This document shows positions 54,666 to 63,073 of a stretch of 64,000 bases of DNA, one piece after another (positions within the stretch are counted from its first letter, which is position 1; each line of letters begins with the position of its first letter). Where the stretch lies: NCBI RefSeq assembly GCF_000382705.1, contig NZ_ARQE01000003.1, forward strand, positions 310,001 to 374,000. Reading direction: 5' to 3'. The stretch is from Aureimonas ureilytica DSM 18598 = NBRC 106430 (GTDB lineage: Bacteria > Pseudomonadota > Alphaproteobacteria > Rhizobiales > Rhizobiaceae). Position numbers and translations under genes: made by a program. The notes beneath the pieces are model-generated. The model searched no databases. It saw only the letters and a list, made by a program, of their open reading frames with translations, and was not told where the DNA came from.

Positions 54666-55339
54666 CCTCTCCCACCATCCTCGTGGTCGACGACGAGATC
54701 GCCATTCATCGCTTCCTGAAGCCCGTCCTCGCGGCGGAAGGCTACAAGGTGGTGCAGGCCATGACGGCGACGGAGGCCCTGAAGCTCCATGGCGAGGTCA
54801 GGCCCGACGCGCTGGTTCTCGACCTCGGCCTGCCCGATCTCGACGGCAAGGAGGTCATCCGCCGCCTGCGCCGGGAATCCGGCGTGCCGATCGTGGTTCT
54901 TTCGGCGCGCGACCGCGAAACGGAAAAGATCCAGGCGCTCGATCTCGGGGCCGACGATTATGTCGAGAAGCCCTTCGGCGTCGGCGAGCTGATGGCGCGG
55001 CTGCGGGCGGCGCTCCGCCACGCCAGGCCGCGCAGCGACGAACGGCTCCTGACATCGGGCGATGTCGAGGTCGATCTCGCCGCCCATGTCGTGCGCAAGG
55101 GCGCGGCCGAGGTGCGGCTGACCCGGCGCGAGTTCGACGTGCTCGCCGTGCTCCTGCGCCATGCCGGCAAGGTCGTCACCCATGCGCAGCTTCTGCGCGA
55201 GGTCTGGGGTTCGGCCAATGCCGGCGACACGCAATATCTGCGGGTCTATGTCGGCCAGCTCCGGCAGAAGCTGGAGGACGACCCGGCCGCGCCCCGCCTG
55301 ATCCTGACGGAGCCCGGCATCGGCTATCGCCTCGTCTGA
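54662..55339 (+). CDS. kdpE: KDP operon response regulator KdpE
   Basis: A 225-residue OmpR-type regulator. The receiver has LVVDDE, phospho-acceptor Asp54 in LVLDLGLPDLDG, LSARD and the KPF lysine. The winged-helix effector (about 130-225) shows VRLTRREFDVLAVLLRHAG and TQYLRVYVGQLRQKLE. It overlaps kdpD by ATGA, so synthesis of the two is coupled. It should activate kdpFABC. It ends seven bases before the convergent mltB-type gene. Confidence 0.96.
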   Translation: MTSPTILVVDDEIAIHRFLKPVLAAEGYKVVQAMTATEALKLHGEVRPDALVLDLGLPDLDGKEVIRRLRRESGVPIVVLSARDRETEKIQALDLGADDYVEKPFGVGELMARLRAALRHARPRSDERLLTSGDVEVDLAAHVVRKGAAEVRLTRREFDVLAVLLRHAGKVVTHAQLLREVWGSANAGDTQYLRVYVGQLRQKLEDDPAAPRLILTEPGIGYRLV

Positions 55340-55346
55340 CGCGCCG

Positions 55347-56579
55347 TCAGAGCCGCTTGGCGAGCGCCGGGGTCGGCCAGCAGGTGGCGGGGAGGCCGAG
55401 CTTTTCTTCGGCCGCGCCGATCGAGCGGCGCGTCTTGAAGCCGGCGAGCCCGTCCGTGCCGCCGACATCGTGGCCCTGTTTCTGCAGGCGCTCCTGCAGG
55501 CGCGAGACGTCGCCCCGCGTCAGGCCGGAGGCGCCCGGCCAGCGCCCGTCGAAGGCGCCGCCGCCCGCGATCCGGTCGGCCACATGGCCGATGAACAGGG
55601 CGTAGAGGTCGGAATTGTTGTATTCCTTGATGACGTAGAAATTCGGCGTCGCGACGAAGCCGGGCCCGAGCCGCCCCGCCGGCATCAGGAGATGGCCGGG
55701 GCGGGCGAGTTCGCCGTCCGGGAAGCCCCGCCCCGAGGCGCGGGTGACGCCGGCCTTGGCGAATTCGCCGATCGGGCGCGGCCGGTCCGGCCCCTCGAGC
55801 GTGCAGGACACGCCGGCGGGAAAGCGCGCCTCGTAGCCCCAGGTCCGGCCGCGCTGCCAGCCCGACATCTGGAGATAATGGGCGATCGAGGCGAGCGTGT
55901 CGGGCACCGAATTCCAGATGTCGGGGCGGCCGTCGCCGTCCTCGTCCACCGCCAGCGCGCGGAATTTCGAGGGCATGAACTGCGGCTGGCCGAGCGCTCC
56001 GGCCCAGGAGGATTTCATGTCCGAAACCCGCAAATGGCCCTCCTGCACGATCTGCAGCGCGGCGATCAGCTCGGCGCGGAACATCTCCTTGCGGCGCGAC
56101 AGATAGGCCTTGGTGGCGAGTACCTCGAAGGCGTTGTAGGGAATCTTCGCCGCGCCATAGCCGGACTCGCGGCCCCAGACGGCGAGCACGATCGGCCCCG
56201 GCACGCCCGTCTCGCGCTCGATGCGCTTCAGGAGCGCCGCGTGGGTCTGGAACAGCGCGCGGCCCTTGGCGACGACGCCCGCGATCTTCCGCTCGTCGAA
56301 ATAGGCGGCGGGGCTCTGGAACTCGGCCTGCCGGTTCACCTCCTCCACCTTCGGCTTCTGGCCGGGAAGCTGGAGGTCGGGCAGCTTCAGATTGGGCTCG
56401 ACGCCCCGGAAGGCGGCGTCGAAGGTCTGGCGCGACACGCCGCCGGCCCGCGCTTCCGGCCAGATCTGCGCTTCCAGAAAGCGCTGGAAGCCCGCTTCGA
56501 TCTCGCCCTTGGGCGCGGCGAGCGCGGGCGCCGTCAGGGTCGTGAGGGCGACGCAGAGGGCCGCCAGACGCTTCTTCAT
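55347..56579 (-). CDS. Lytic murein transglycosylase, MltB type
   Basis: A 410-residue exported enzyme. Signal peptide 1-21 (KRLAALCVALTTLTAPALA). The MltB catalytic domain (about 28-325) contains VLAVWGRESGYG (catalytic Glu), GALGQPQFMPSKF, DEDGDGRPDIWNSVPDTLASIAHYL in pieces, and FYVIKEYNNSDLYALFIGHVADRI near the end. A C-terminal PG_binding_1 domain (about 345-405) reads LQERLQKQGHDVGGTDGLAG. There is no lipobox, so it is a soluble periplasmic relative. The ATG at 56579 has GGGGAA seven bases upstream. Confidence 0.93.
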   Translation of the reverse strand: MKKRLAALCVALTTLTAPALAAPKGEIEAGFQRFLEAQIWPEARAGGVSRQTFDAAFRGVEPNLKLPDLQLPGQKPKVEEVNRQAEFQSPAAYFDERKIAGVVAKGRALFQTHAALLKRIERETGVPGPIVLAVWGRESGYGAAKIPYNAFEVLATKAYLSRRKEMFRAELIAALQIVQEGHLRVSDMKSSWAGALGQPQFMPSKFRALAVDEDGDGRPDIWNSVPDTLASIAHYLQMSGWQRGRTWGYEARFPAGVSCTLEGPDRPRPIGEFAKAGVTRASGRGFPDGELARPGHLLMPAGRLGPGFVATPNFYVIKEYNNSDLYALFIGHVADRIAGGGAFDGRWPGASGLTRGDVSRLQERLQKQGHDVGGTDGLAGFKTRRSIGAAEEKLGLPATCWPTPALAKRL

Positions 56580-56662
56580 GTTTGCTTCCCCGGGGACGAA
56601 CAGTCCCTCTCCTGCCGGAAGGCTAATGGGAAAGGCTTGCGCCGAACTCGTGGCGCGCCGGC

Positions 56663-57211
56663 TCACCTCTTCGCGAGGCCATCGGCCAGAAGCCGCAGGG
56701 CGGCGGCCGGGTCCGCCGCCGCACTCGGCTGCCCCTCCGGCGGCGCCGGCCCGTCGAGCGCCAGCGTGGCCAGCCCATGCACCAGCGCCCAGCAGGCGAG
56801 CGTCGCGGCGGGGTCGCTCGTGAGCGTCGCCACCCGGCGCATCAGAACGCCATAGGCGTTGTCGCCGGAGGGCGTCGGCGGCGCGCAGGCGCCCGAAAAC
56901 ATCAGGCGAAACAGGGCGGGGTGGTCGCTCGCGAAACGGAGATAGGCGAGCCCCTGCGCCACCAGCGCGTCGGGCCCCTCGGCCTGCCCGTCCGCCGCCA
57001 GCAAGGCTTCGCGCAAGCGCTCGAACCCGTCCGCCGCCACCGCGCCGAGAAGCGCCGCCTTGTCGGCGAAATGGCGATAGGGCGCCATGGCGGAGACGCC
57101 GACCTCGCGCGCCAGGGCGCGAAGGCTGAGATCGCTCGTCCCCGCTTCCAGCGCCGCGACGGCGGCCGCGATCAGGCGCTCGCGCAGGCTCCGCTCTTCC
57201 ATGGTCGACAT
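56663..57211 (-). CDS. TetR family repressor (WHG-type C-terminal domain)
   Basis: A 182-residue regulator. The helix-turn-helix is at about 12-58 (RLIAAAVAALEAGTSDLSLRALAREVGVSAMAPYRHFADKAAL, in pieces). The C-terminal domain resembles the TetR_C_33/WHG class. Starts at 57211 (MSTMEER) or 57202 (MEER) are both possible; neither has a Shine-Dalgarno, and one operator sits only five bases upstream of the first, which suggests a leaderless or very short leader transcript. It is divergent from a DUF4188 gene and presumably represses both. Confidence 0.85.
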   Translation of the reverse strand: MSTMEERSLRERLIAAAVAALEAGTSDLSLRALAREVGVSAMAPYRHFADKAALLGAVAADGFERLREALLAADGQAEGPDALVAQGLAYLRFASDHPALFRLMFSGACAPPTPSGDNAYGVLMRRVATLTSDPAATLACWALVHGLATLALDGPAPPEGQPSAAADPAAALRLLADGLAKR

Positions 57212-57215
57212 CGAT

Positions 57216-57257
57216 GTTTACACCGTACACATTCCGCCCTATGTTTACGGTGTAAAC
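57216..57257. promoter_or_regulatory. Double TetR operator between tetR and the DUF4188 gene
   Basis: Two copies of a 15-base dyad 27 bases apart: GTTTACACCGTACAC (57216-57230, one arm mismatch) and GTTTACGGTGTAAAC (57243-57257, perfect 6-base arms). They fill the 61-base gap between the divergent genes, so one repressor should control both directions. Confidence 0.75.
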
Positions 57258-57272
57258 CCGAGGGAGGCCGCC

Positions 57273-57749
57273 ATGCAAGCCAGACCGCCGCGCCGGACCG
57301 TCGATCTTTCCGCCTATCCCGATCTCGTTCTCGTGCTTCTGGGGTTTCAGGTTCAGGGCTGGCGCGGCGTGCCGGCGCTTCTGCGCATCGGGCGGGGCCT
57401 TCGCGCCCTGCGCCACGACAGGCCGGACGGGCTCCTGTGGGACCAGCAGTTCGTGTTCGGCTGGAATCATGTCGGCATCCGCCAATATTGGCGCGATCCG
57501 GACAGTCTGGAGCGCTTCACCCGCGCCGCGCCGCATTCGATCTGGTGGCGGGACTTTCTTCAGGACGCGCAGACCTGCGGCTTCTGGCACGAGGCCTATC
57601 ATGCGCGGGGCGGCGTCGAGGCGATCTATGTCAACCTGCCCCGGCCCGAAGGGCTCGGCGCCTTCGCGCCCGAGCGCGCGCCGGTCGGCCCGTTCATGAC
57701 GAGCCGCGAGCGCATGGCCGCCGATGCGCTGGCGCGCCTGGCGGGCTGA
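57273..57749 (+). CDS. DUF4188 family protein
   Basis: A 158-residue protein. RRTVDLSAYPDLVLVLLGFQVQG, then DGLLWDQQFVFGWNHVGIRQYWRD, SIWWRDFLQDAQTCGFWHEAYHARGGVEAIYVN (in pieces) give the DUF4188 pattern. The repeated WWRDF and FWHEAY motifs suggest an aromatic-rich, possibly haem- or small-molecule-binding pocket related to ABM-like folds; no reaction is established. A GGGAGG ribosome site precedes the ATG. Control by the divergent TetR suggests a role in metabolising or detoxifying the inducer. Confidence 0.8.
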   Translation: MQARPPRRTVDLSAYPDLVLVLLGFQVQGWRGVPALLRIGRGLRALRHDRPDGLLWDQQFVFGWNHVGIRQYWRDPDSLERFTRAAPHSIWWRDFLQDAQTCGFWHEAYHARGGVEAIYVNLPRPEGLGAFAPERAPVGPFMTSRERMAADALARLAG

Positions 57750-57773
57750 CGGGCGCCGGGCGGCTGACCGCGG

Positions 57774-58379
57774 TCAGACCTTGGTGCGCGAGCGCATGGC
57801 GGCCGAGAGCGTGCCTTCGTCGAGATAATCGAGCTCGCCGCCGACCGGCACGCCATGCGCGAGGCGGGTGATCTTCAGGTCGAACCCGTCGAGCTGGTCG
57901 ATGATGTAATGCGCGGTCGTCTGCCCCTCGACCGTGGCGTTCACGGCGATGATGATCTCGGCGATGCCGCCTTCCGCCACGCGCTCCACGAGGCGGCGGA
58001 TGGTGAGATCGTCAGGGCCGACGCCTTCCAGCGGCGACAGGACGCCGCCGAGCACATGGTAGCTCGCGTTCAGAGCCTTGGCCCGCTCCAGCGCCCAGAG
58101 GTCGGACACGTCCTCCACCACGATCACCGTGGCGCGGTCGCGGCCGGTGTCGGTGCAGATCGTGCAGGGGTCGCGCGTGTCGATATTGCCGCAATGCGAG
58201 CAGACCCGCACCTCTTCGGCCGCTTCCGCCATGGCCGCGCCGAGCGGGCGCAGAAGCTGCTCGCGCCGCTTGACGAGATGCAGCGCCGCACGCCGGGCCG
58301 AGCGGGGGCCGAGACCGGGAAGCTTGGCGAGAAGCTGGATCAGCCGCTCGATCTCGGGACCGGCGATGGACTTGGCCAT
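57774..58379 (-). CDS. recR: Recombination protein RecR
   Basis: A 201-residue RecFOR-pathway protein that helps load RecA. The helix-hairpin-helix part is [18 protein letters not shown], the zinc finger [16 protein letters not shown], and the Toprim domain [14 protein letters not shown] with [19 protein letters not shown]. The C-terminus has [21 protein letters not shown]. It follows ybaB in the dnaX-ybaB-recR series. The start has no Shine-Dalgarno. Confidence 0.96.
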   Translation of the reverse strand: MAKSIAGPEIERLIQLLAKLPGLGPRSARRAALHLVKRREQLLRPLGAAMAEAAEEVRVCSHCGNIDTRDPCTICTDTGRDRATVIVVEDVSDLWALERAKALNASYHVLGGVLSPLEGVGPDDLTIRRLVERVAEGGIAEIIIAVNATVEGQTTAHYIIDQLDGFDLKITRLAHGVPVGGELDYLDEGTLSAAMRSRTKV

Positions 58380-58493
58380 GCGAGGAGGTGCTTTCGACAG
58401 GAAGGACGCGAGCGGCCCGGCGGGCCGCCCCGAAAAAGTGAGATGCCGGCAAGACGCGCTTGCCGGCCGGAAACGCCTGGAGGCTGCTATCGA

Positions 58494-58817
58494 CTAGAAG
58501 GGCAGCTTCATGCCGGGAGGCAGCGGCAGACCGGCGGTGAGGGCCTGCGTCTTTTCCTGGATCAGCGCGTCGAGCTTGCGCTTGGCGTCGGCATGGGCGG
58601 CGACGATCAGGTCTTCCAGAATGTCCTTCTCGTCCGCCTTCAGGAGCGAGGGGTCGAGATTCAGCGATTCCAATTCGCCCGAGCCCTTCAGGGTGACGGA
58701 CACGACGCCGCCGCCGGCCTGGCCCGTGGCCGTCGCGGAGGCGATCTCGGCCTGGAGGTTGCCCATCTTCTCCTGCATGGCCTTGGCCTGCTTCATCATG
58801 CCCATGAGATCCTTCAT
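58494..58817 (-). CDS. YbaB/EbfC family nucleoid-associated protein
   Basis: A 107-residue DNA-binding protein of the YbaB/EbfC family, beginning [20 protein letters not shown] with a long N-terminal helix, followed by the [22 protein letters not shown] strand region. It acts as a dimeric DNA tweezer. An AAGGAG ribosome site is present. Located 44 bases after the dnaX stop, in an operon with dnaX and recR. Confidence 0.94.
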   Translation of the reverse strand: MKDLMGMMKQAKAMQEKMGNLQAEIASATATGQAGGGVVSVTLKGSGELESLNLDPSLLKADEKDILEDLIVAAHADAKRKLDALIQEKTQALTAGLPLPPGMKLPF

Positions 58818-58861
58818 GCCGGGCGAAGCTCCTTCTTGTCGGTTGAAAGGGGGTCGGAAGG

Positions 58862-60865
58862 TCAGTCGTCGTCTTCGTCGTCGCCGGGTTCCAGCGACGC
58901 GTCAAACTCCATGTCGTGATCCGGGGCGTCCATGCCAAGGTCGGGCTCGCCGACATCGTATTGCTCGGGCAGTCCCCCATCGCCGACGAAATCGTCGAGC
59001 GGCTCGGCCGGTTCCGGCTCGGGCGCGGATTCGGGCTCGTTCAGGAGGCGGACCTCGCGCACCCTGGCGCCGGGCATGGCCGCGAGGATCGCCGCGACGT
59101 CCGGATCGGCCTCCGCTTCGCGGATCAGCTGGGCGCGGCGGGCGGCGTCGACCTCCTCCAGTGTCTCGCTGCCGCCCGAGGGAGCGACGGTGACGACCCA
59201 GCGCAGCCCCGTCCAGTCGAACAGGCGCTTGGCGAGATCGCCGGCAAAGCTCACCGGCGCGCCTTCGGCCGGCTGAATCTCGAGCCGCCCCGGCTCGATG
59301 CGCACGAGCCGGAGATAGCGCCGGATGCGCGTCTTCATCAGGGAATCGCGTTTCTCGGCGGCGAGCTTTTCCAGATCGCGCAAGGAGGCGGGCATGGCCG
59401 CCAGATCCAGCGCCTCGGCCAGCCCCGGGCGCGCGGCCTGCGCATCGGGCGCGGGCGCGGCCATGCGCGCGGCGAGCGACTGGCCGCCGCCGGGGATCGT
59501 GCGAAGCTGCATGACGGGCGCGGGCGTGTTCGGCGCCTCGCTGGCCTGGGCGCTGGACGAGCGGGCGTCGAGCGCCGCGCCTCCTTGGCCTCCCGCTTGG
59601 CCAGTGCCGCCACGCGGCGGAGCCCCTGCCCCGCCGGGCGCGCCGGCGCCGCTTCCGAGCCGGCCGAGCCGCTCGCCGCCGTCGCGCAGGAGCGCCAGAA
59701 GCTCGTCGGGCGAGGGCAGATCGGCGGCATGGGATATGCGAATCAGCGCCATTTCGGCGGCCTGACGCGGCGAGGCGGCGGCGCGCGCTTCCTCGATCGC
59801 CTTCAGGAGCATCTGCCAGACTTCCGACAGGGTGCGCACCGAAAGGCGCGCGGCGAAGTCGCGCCCCCGCTCCACCTCGTCGGGCGAAAGCGAGGCGTCG
59901 CCCGCCGTTTCCGGCACGAAGCGCAGCGAGGTGACGAGATGGGTGAAGTCGGCGAGATCCGTCAGCACCACGACCGGATCGGCCCCGGCGCGGTATTGCT
60001 CGGCAAATTCCTTGAGCGCGCCGGTGCCATCGCCCTTCATCAGAAGCTCGAACAGGTCCACCACGCGCGCGCGGTCGGCAAGGCCCAGCATGTCGCGCAC
60101 GGTCGCGGCCGAGACATGGCCCGCGCCGTGGGCGATTGCCTGATCGGTGAGCGACAGCGCATCGCGCACCGAGCCTTCCGAGGCGCGGGCGATGAGGCGG
60201 AGCGCGGCCTCCTCGGCCTCGACCTTCTCGGCGCCGAGCACGCGGGTCAGATGGCTCATCATCGTCGCCGGATCGACGCGCCTGAGGTCGAAGCGCTGGC
60301 AGCGCGACAGGACGGTGATCGGAACCTTTCGGATTTCGGTGGTCGCGAAGACGAATTTCACATGCTCGGGCGGCTCTTCCAGCGTCTTCAAAAGGCCGTT
60401 GAAGGCCTGCGTGGAGAGCATGTGCACTTCGTCGATAATATAGACTTTGTAGCGCGCCGAGACGGGCCGGTAGCGCACCTGCGCGATGATCTCGCGGATA
60501 TCGTCGATGCCCGTGTGCGAGGCGGCGTCCATCTCCACCACGTCGACATGCCGCCCTTCCATGATCGCCTGATCGTGGATGCCGGGCTCGATCATGTGGA
60601 TCGTCGGCTGGTGGACGGTCGCCGTCTCGTAGTTCAGCGCGCGGGCGAGAATGCGGGCGGTGGTCGTCTTGCCGACGCCGCGCACGCCGGTCAGCATCCA
60701 GGCCTGCGCGATCCGGTTCGCCTCGAAGGCGTTGGTCAGCGTGCGGACCATCGGCTCCTGGCCGATCAGGTCGTCGAAGGAACGGGGGCGGTATTTTCGC
60801 GCAAGGACGCGGTAGGAGCCGGCCGCGCCGCCCGTCTCAGCCTGTTCCTGCTTGCTCTCAGCCAT
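58862..60865 (-). CDS. dnaX: DNA polymerase III subunit gamma/tau
   Basis: A 667-residue clamp-loader ATPase. [21 protein letters not shown] opens the AAA+ module. Walker A is [18 protein letters not shown], Walker [13 protein letters not shown], and sensor/Arg-finger [12 protein letters not shown]. The zinc-binding loop that carries four Cys in E. coli is here [20 protein letters not shown], with no Cys at all. Domain III follows to about residue 375. Then come a Gly/Ala-rich linker and the tau C-terminal domain (about 520-620) with an acidic tail. Start at 60865 (MAESKQEQ); the extra residues in the longer frame are not conserved. No clear slippery heptamer was identified. Confidence 0.95.
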   Translation of the reverse strand: MAESKQEQAETGGAAGSYRVLARKYRPRSFDDLIGQEPMVRTLTNAFEANRIAQAWMLTGVRGVGKTTTARILARALNYETATVHQPTIHMIEPGIHDQAIMEGRHVDVVEMDAASHTGIDDIREIIAQVRYRPVSARYKVYIIDEVHMLSTQAFNGLLKTLEEPPEHVKFVFATTEIRKVPITVLSRCQRFDLRRVDPATMMSHLTRVLGAEKVEAEEAALRLIARASEGSVRDALSLTDQAIAHGAGHVSAATVRDMLGLADRARVVDLFELLMKGDGTGALKEFAEQYRAGADPVVVLTDLADFTHLVTSLRFVPETAGDASLSPDEVERGRDFAARLSVRTLSEVWQMLLKAIEEARAAASPRQAAEMALIRISHAADLPSPDELLALLRDGGERLGRLGSGAGAPGGAGAPPRGGTGQAGGQGGAALDARSSSAQASEAPNTPAPVMQLRTIPGGGQSLAARMAAPAPDAQAARPGLAEALDLAAMPASLRDLEKLAAEKRDSLMKTRIRRYLRLVRIEPGRLEIQPAEGAPVSFAGDLAKRLFDWTGLRWVVTVAPSGGSETLEEVDAARRAQLIREAEADPDVAAILAAMPGARVREVRLLNEPESAPEPEPAEPLDDFVGDGGLPEQYDVGEPDLGMDAPDHDMEFDASLEPGDDEDDD

Positions 60866-61080
60866 GCCGTCTCGTCTGAATGCGCCGCGCCGGAGCCAGC
60901 CTCCCGCGCGAAACGACACTAAAGGATCGGGCCCCGAATGAAACCCGCGCCGCATCGCCGCGATGGTCTAACGGCGTTTTCGTGAGATGCAATGGAAGAA
61001 GCCGGGCGCGCCGCAGGCCCATGCGCTCGCACCCCGAAGGGCGGGCTTGGCGCGGGCACGAAAACGGGCGAGGAGAAAGG

Positions 61081-61180
61081 GTGGGAGGCTGGCACGATGA
61101 CCCGTGCCGGATTCGTTGGGGCTGCTTCCTTCCGGACCTGACCCGGTTGGCGAGCGGCTCGTCCACCACCAACCTCCCAC
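61081..61180 (-). ncRNA. ffs: Bacterial small SRP RNA (4.5S RNA)
   Basis: On the minus strand the universally conserved SRP helix 8 loop CAGGTCCGGAAGGAAGCAGC occurs at 61140-61121. Complementary ends (GTGGGAGGTTGG at 61180-61169 and CCAGCCTCCCAC at 61092-61081) close a long hairpin of about 100 bases. This RNA binds the Ffh M domain encoded at 9.7-11.3 kb. It lies between dnaX and the HIT gene, its usual rhizobial place. Confidence 0.95.
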
Positions 61181-61185
61181 TGCTC

Positions 61186-61214
61186 ATATCGTGGAGATTT
61201 CCGCCGAATGCAAG
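61186..61214 (-). promoter_or_regulatory. Promoter of ffs
   Basis: On the minus strand CTTGCA (61214-61209), a 17-base spacer, then CGATAT (61191-61186), close to the alphaproteobacterial consensus. The start of transcription would be at about 61180. The -35 overlaps the start codon region of the HIT gene on the other strand. Confidence 0.65.
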
Positions 61215-61624
61215 ACGCTACCGATCACGAACTCGACGCCCGCCTCGAAGCCGATACGATCGCGCTTCTGGAGCTTCCCCTGTCGCGCCTTCTCCTGATG
61301 AACGACCGGCGCTGGCCCTGGCTGATTCTCGTGCCGCGCCGCGCCGGGGCGGTGGAATTGTTCGACCTGTCGGAGGAGGACCGGCAGCAGCTCGACCGCG
61401 AGGCCTGCCGCGCGGCGGAAGGGCTGAAGCGGTTGACGGGCGCGGAAAAGATGAACATCGCGACCCTCGGCAATTCGGTGCGGCAGTTCCATCTTCATGT
61501 GGTCGCGCGCCGGACCGGCGACCCCAACTGGCCCCGCCCCGTCTGGGGCTACGGAGAGCGCGAGCCCTATTCCCCTGCCGAGGCCGAAGCCCTTCGCGCC
61601 CGCCTTCTTGAAAGCCTGTCATGA
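61208..61624 (+). CDS. HIT domain protein
   Basis: A 138-residue histidine-triad protein. The central LLLMNDRRWPWLILVPRRAG and the triad region NSVRQFHLHVVARRTGDPNWPRPVWG are clear. The third His of a canonical HxHxHxx triad is replaced (HLHVVAR), as in the rhizobial nudC-linked subgroup, so hydrolase activity may differ from Fhit/GalT types. The next gene, nudC, starts within its stop (ATGA). Confidence 0.9.
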   Translation: MQDATDHELDARLEADTIALLELPLSRLLLMNDRRWPWLILVPRRAGAVELFDLSEEDRQQLDREACRAAEGLKRLTGAEKMNIATLGNSVRQFHLHVVARRTGDPNWPRPVWGYGEREPYSPAEAEALRARLLESLS

Positions 61625-62598
61625 CCGACACCTCCCTTCGCCTCGGCTTTGCCGGCAACCGCCTCGTCCGCGACGGGGAAACACGCGGCGAGGCGACGCT
61701 GGCGGAAGCGCTCGCCCATCCCGGCGCGGGCGTGTTCCTGCAAGCGGAAGGACAATGGCTGGCGCGGGTGGAGGCGGACGGCGCCGTCCGCCCGCTCTTC
61801 GACATCGCATCGGCGCGCGACTGGCTGGGCGGGGAGGACCCGAGCCTCCTTCTCGGCCACGCGGCCGACGGCGCGCCACGCCTTGCCGCGCGGCTCGGGG
61901 GCGAGCGGATCGCCGCGCTCGGGCTCACCGGCGAAGGCGCGGAGCGTCGCCTCGGCGCCCTGCCCTTGTTCGAGCTGCGCGCGCTCGCCCAGCGCCAGGC
62001 GCTCGACGCCGACACGGAAGGCCAGCTCGCGCAGGCGACGCATCTTCTGAACTGGCACGGCTCGGCTCGCTTCTGCGGACGTTGCGGCGGAGAGACCGTG
62101 TCGGAAGCCGCCGGCTTCCGCCGCCGCTGCACAGGATGCGATCACCTGATCTTTCCGCGCACGGACCCGGTGTCGATCATGCTGGTGCATGACGGGGCGG
62201 GACGCTGCCTTCTCGGGCGCCAGCCGCATTTTCCTGATGACATGTGGTCCTGCCTTGCCGGCTTCATCGAGGCGGGCGAGACGATCGAGGACGCCGTGCG
62301 GCGCGAAACGCTGGAGGAAGCGGGGCTGACGGTGGGCGCCGTGCGCTACCACTCCTCACAGCCCTGGCCCTTTCCGGGCTCGCTCATGATCGGCTGCATC
62401 GCCGAGGCGACGAGCACCGACATCGCCTTCGACGGCGCGGAACTGGAGGATTGCCGCTGGTTCAGCCGAGCGGAGGTCGTGGCCATGATGGAGGGGCGGC
62501 ATGACGAAGGCATCACCTTGCCCAAGCCCTTCGCCATCGCGCATCACCTGATTCGCACCTTCGCGGAAGGCAGGGAGCGCCATGATGCCTATCTATGA
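61621..62598 (+). CDS. nudC: NAD(+) diphosphatase (NADH pyrophosphatase)
   Basis: A 325-residue Nudix hydrolase that splits NADH/NAD to NMN(H) and AMP and can remove NAD caps from RNA. The zinc ribbon is CGRCGG...RRCTGCDHLIFPRTDP. The Nudix box GFIEAGETIEDAVRRE-TLEEAG is intact, and the NudC-specific SQPWPFPGSLM motif is present. The N-terminal 130 residues form the family's non-catalytic domain. Translationally coupled to the HIT gene. Confidence 0.95.
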   Translation: MTDTSLRLGFAGNRLVRDGETRGEATLAEALAHPGAGVFLQAEGQWLARVEADGAVRPLFDIASARDWLGGEDPSLLLGHAADGAPRLAARLGGERIAALGLTGEGAERRLGALPLFELRALAQRQALDADTEGQLAQATHLLNWHGSARFCGRCGGETVSEAAGFRRRCTGCDHLIFPRTDPVSIMLVHDGAGRCLLGRQPHFPDDMWSCLAGFIEAGETIEDAVRRETLEEAGLTVGAVRYHSSQPWPFPGSLMIGCIAEATSTDIAFDGAELEDCRWFSRAEVVAMMEGRHDEGITLPKPFAIAHHLIRTFAEGRERHDAYL

Positions 62599-62649
62599 GG
62601 CGGTTTCTTAACATTCGATGAACGGGATCATGGCTACGCCATGCGCAGA

Positions 62650-62668
62650 CTGCACAACTGGCGTGCAG
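62650..62668. promoter_or_regulatory. Dyad CTGCAC-N7-GTGCAG upstream of the DUF1127 gene
   Basis: Six-base perfect arms spaced by seven bases, 79 bases before the DUF1127 start. A further dyad ATGGC-TAC-GCCAT lies at 62630-62642. The 19-base architecture would suit a LysR- or other dimeric regulator; none is assigned. Confidence 0.4.
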
Positions 62669-62746
62669 CTTTTGCTCTCCTAACAGGCAGGTCCGAGGCG
62701 TATATCAGCGTCAACAAACGAACCAAACCAGACGGACCCAAAGACA

Positions 62747-62893
62747 ATGATCTCCGAGATCGCCACCCGCCTCCGCAGCCTTCGTTCGCACCGCCGCACG
62801 GTTGCCGAACTGTCCCGCATGGACGACCGCATGCTGAGCGACATCGGCGTGCTGCGTGGCGACATCGAGCGCATGGTTCGCGTCGGCCGCTAA
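62747..62893 (+). CDS. DUF1127 micro-protein
   Basis: A 48-residue Arg-rich protein, MISEIATRLRSLRSHRRTVA followed by ELSRMDDRMLSDIGVLRGDIERMV. The LxRMDDRxLxDIGxxRxDIE core is the DUF1127 (YjiS-like) signature. In other alphaproteobacteria such proteins influence phosphate/carbon metabolism and RNA turnover, and some are sRNA or LysR targets; the role here is unknown. No strong ribosome site (ACCCAAAGACA). Confidence 0.9.
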   Translation: MISEIATRLRSLRSHRRTVAELSRMDDRMLSDIGVLRGDIERMVRVGR

Positions 62894-62909
62894 GCGCCGC
62901 GCAACATTT

Positions 62910-62962
62910 GCCGGGCTTCTCCCGCCCGGCCGACGAAAAAGCCCCGCCGAGCGGGGCTTTTT
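62910..62962 (+). terminator. Tandem terminator hairpins after the DUF1127 gene
   Basis: First hairpin GCCGGGC / GCCCGGC (62910-62930), then AAAAAGCCCCGC-CGA-GCGGGGCTTTTT (62936-62962), the latter a classical intrinsic terminator active on both strands. Confidence 0.9.
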
Positions 62963-63009
62963 GCTGTTTGGGGCATGCTCAGAGCGCGAGGCTCAGGCAG
63001 GCCTGAACG

Positions 63010-63032
63010 AAAAAAGGGCGGCCGAGCCGCCC
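63010..63032 (-). terminator. Intrinsic terminator after pheA
   Basis: A 7-bp GGGCGGC / GCCGCCC stem with loop TCG on the minus strand, followed by six T. Located 41 bases past the pheA stop. Confidence 0.88.
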
Positions 63033-63073
63033 CTATGCCTCGTTTCCGCCCATGGCCTGCCGGCCGCCCCTCC

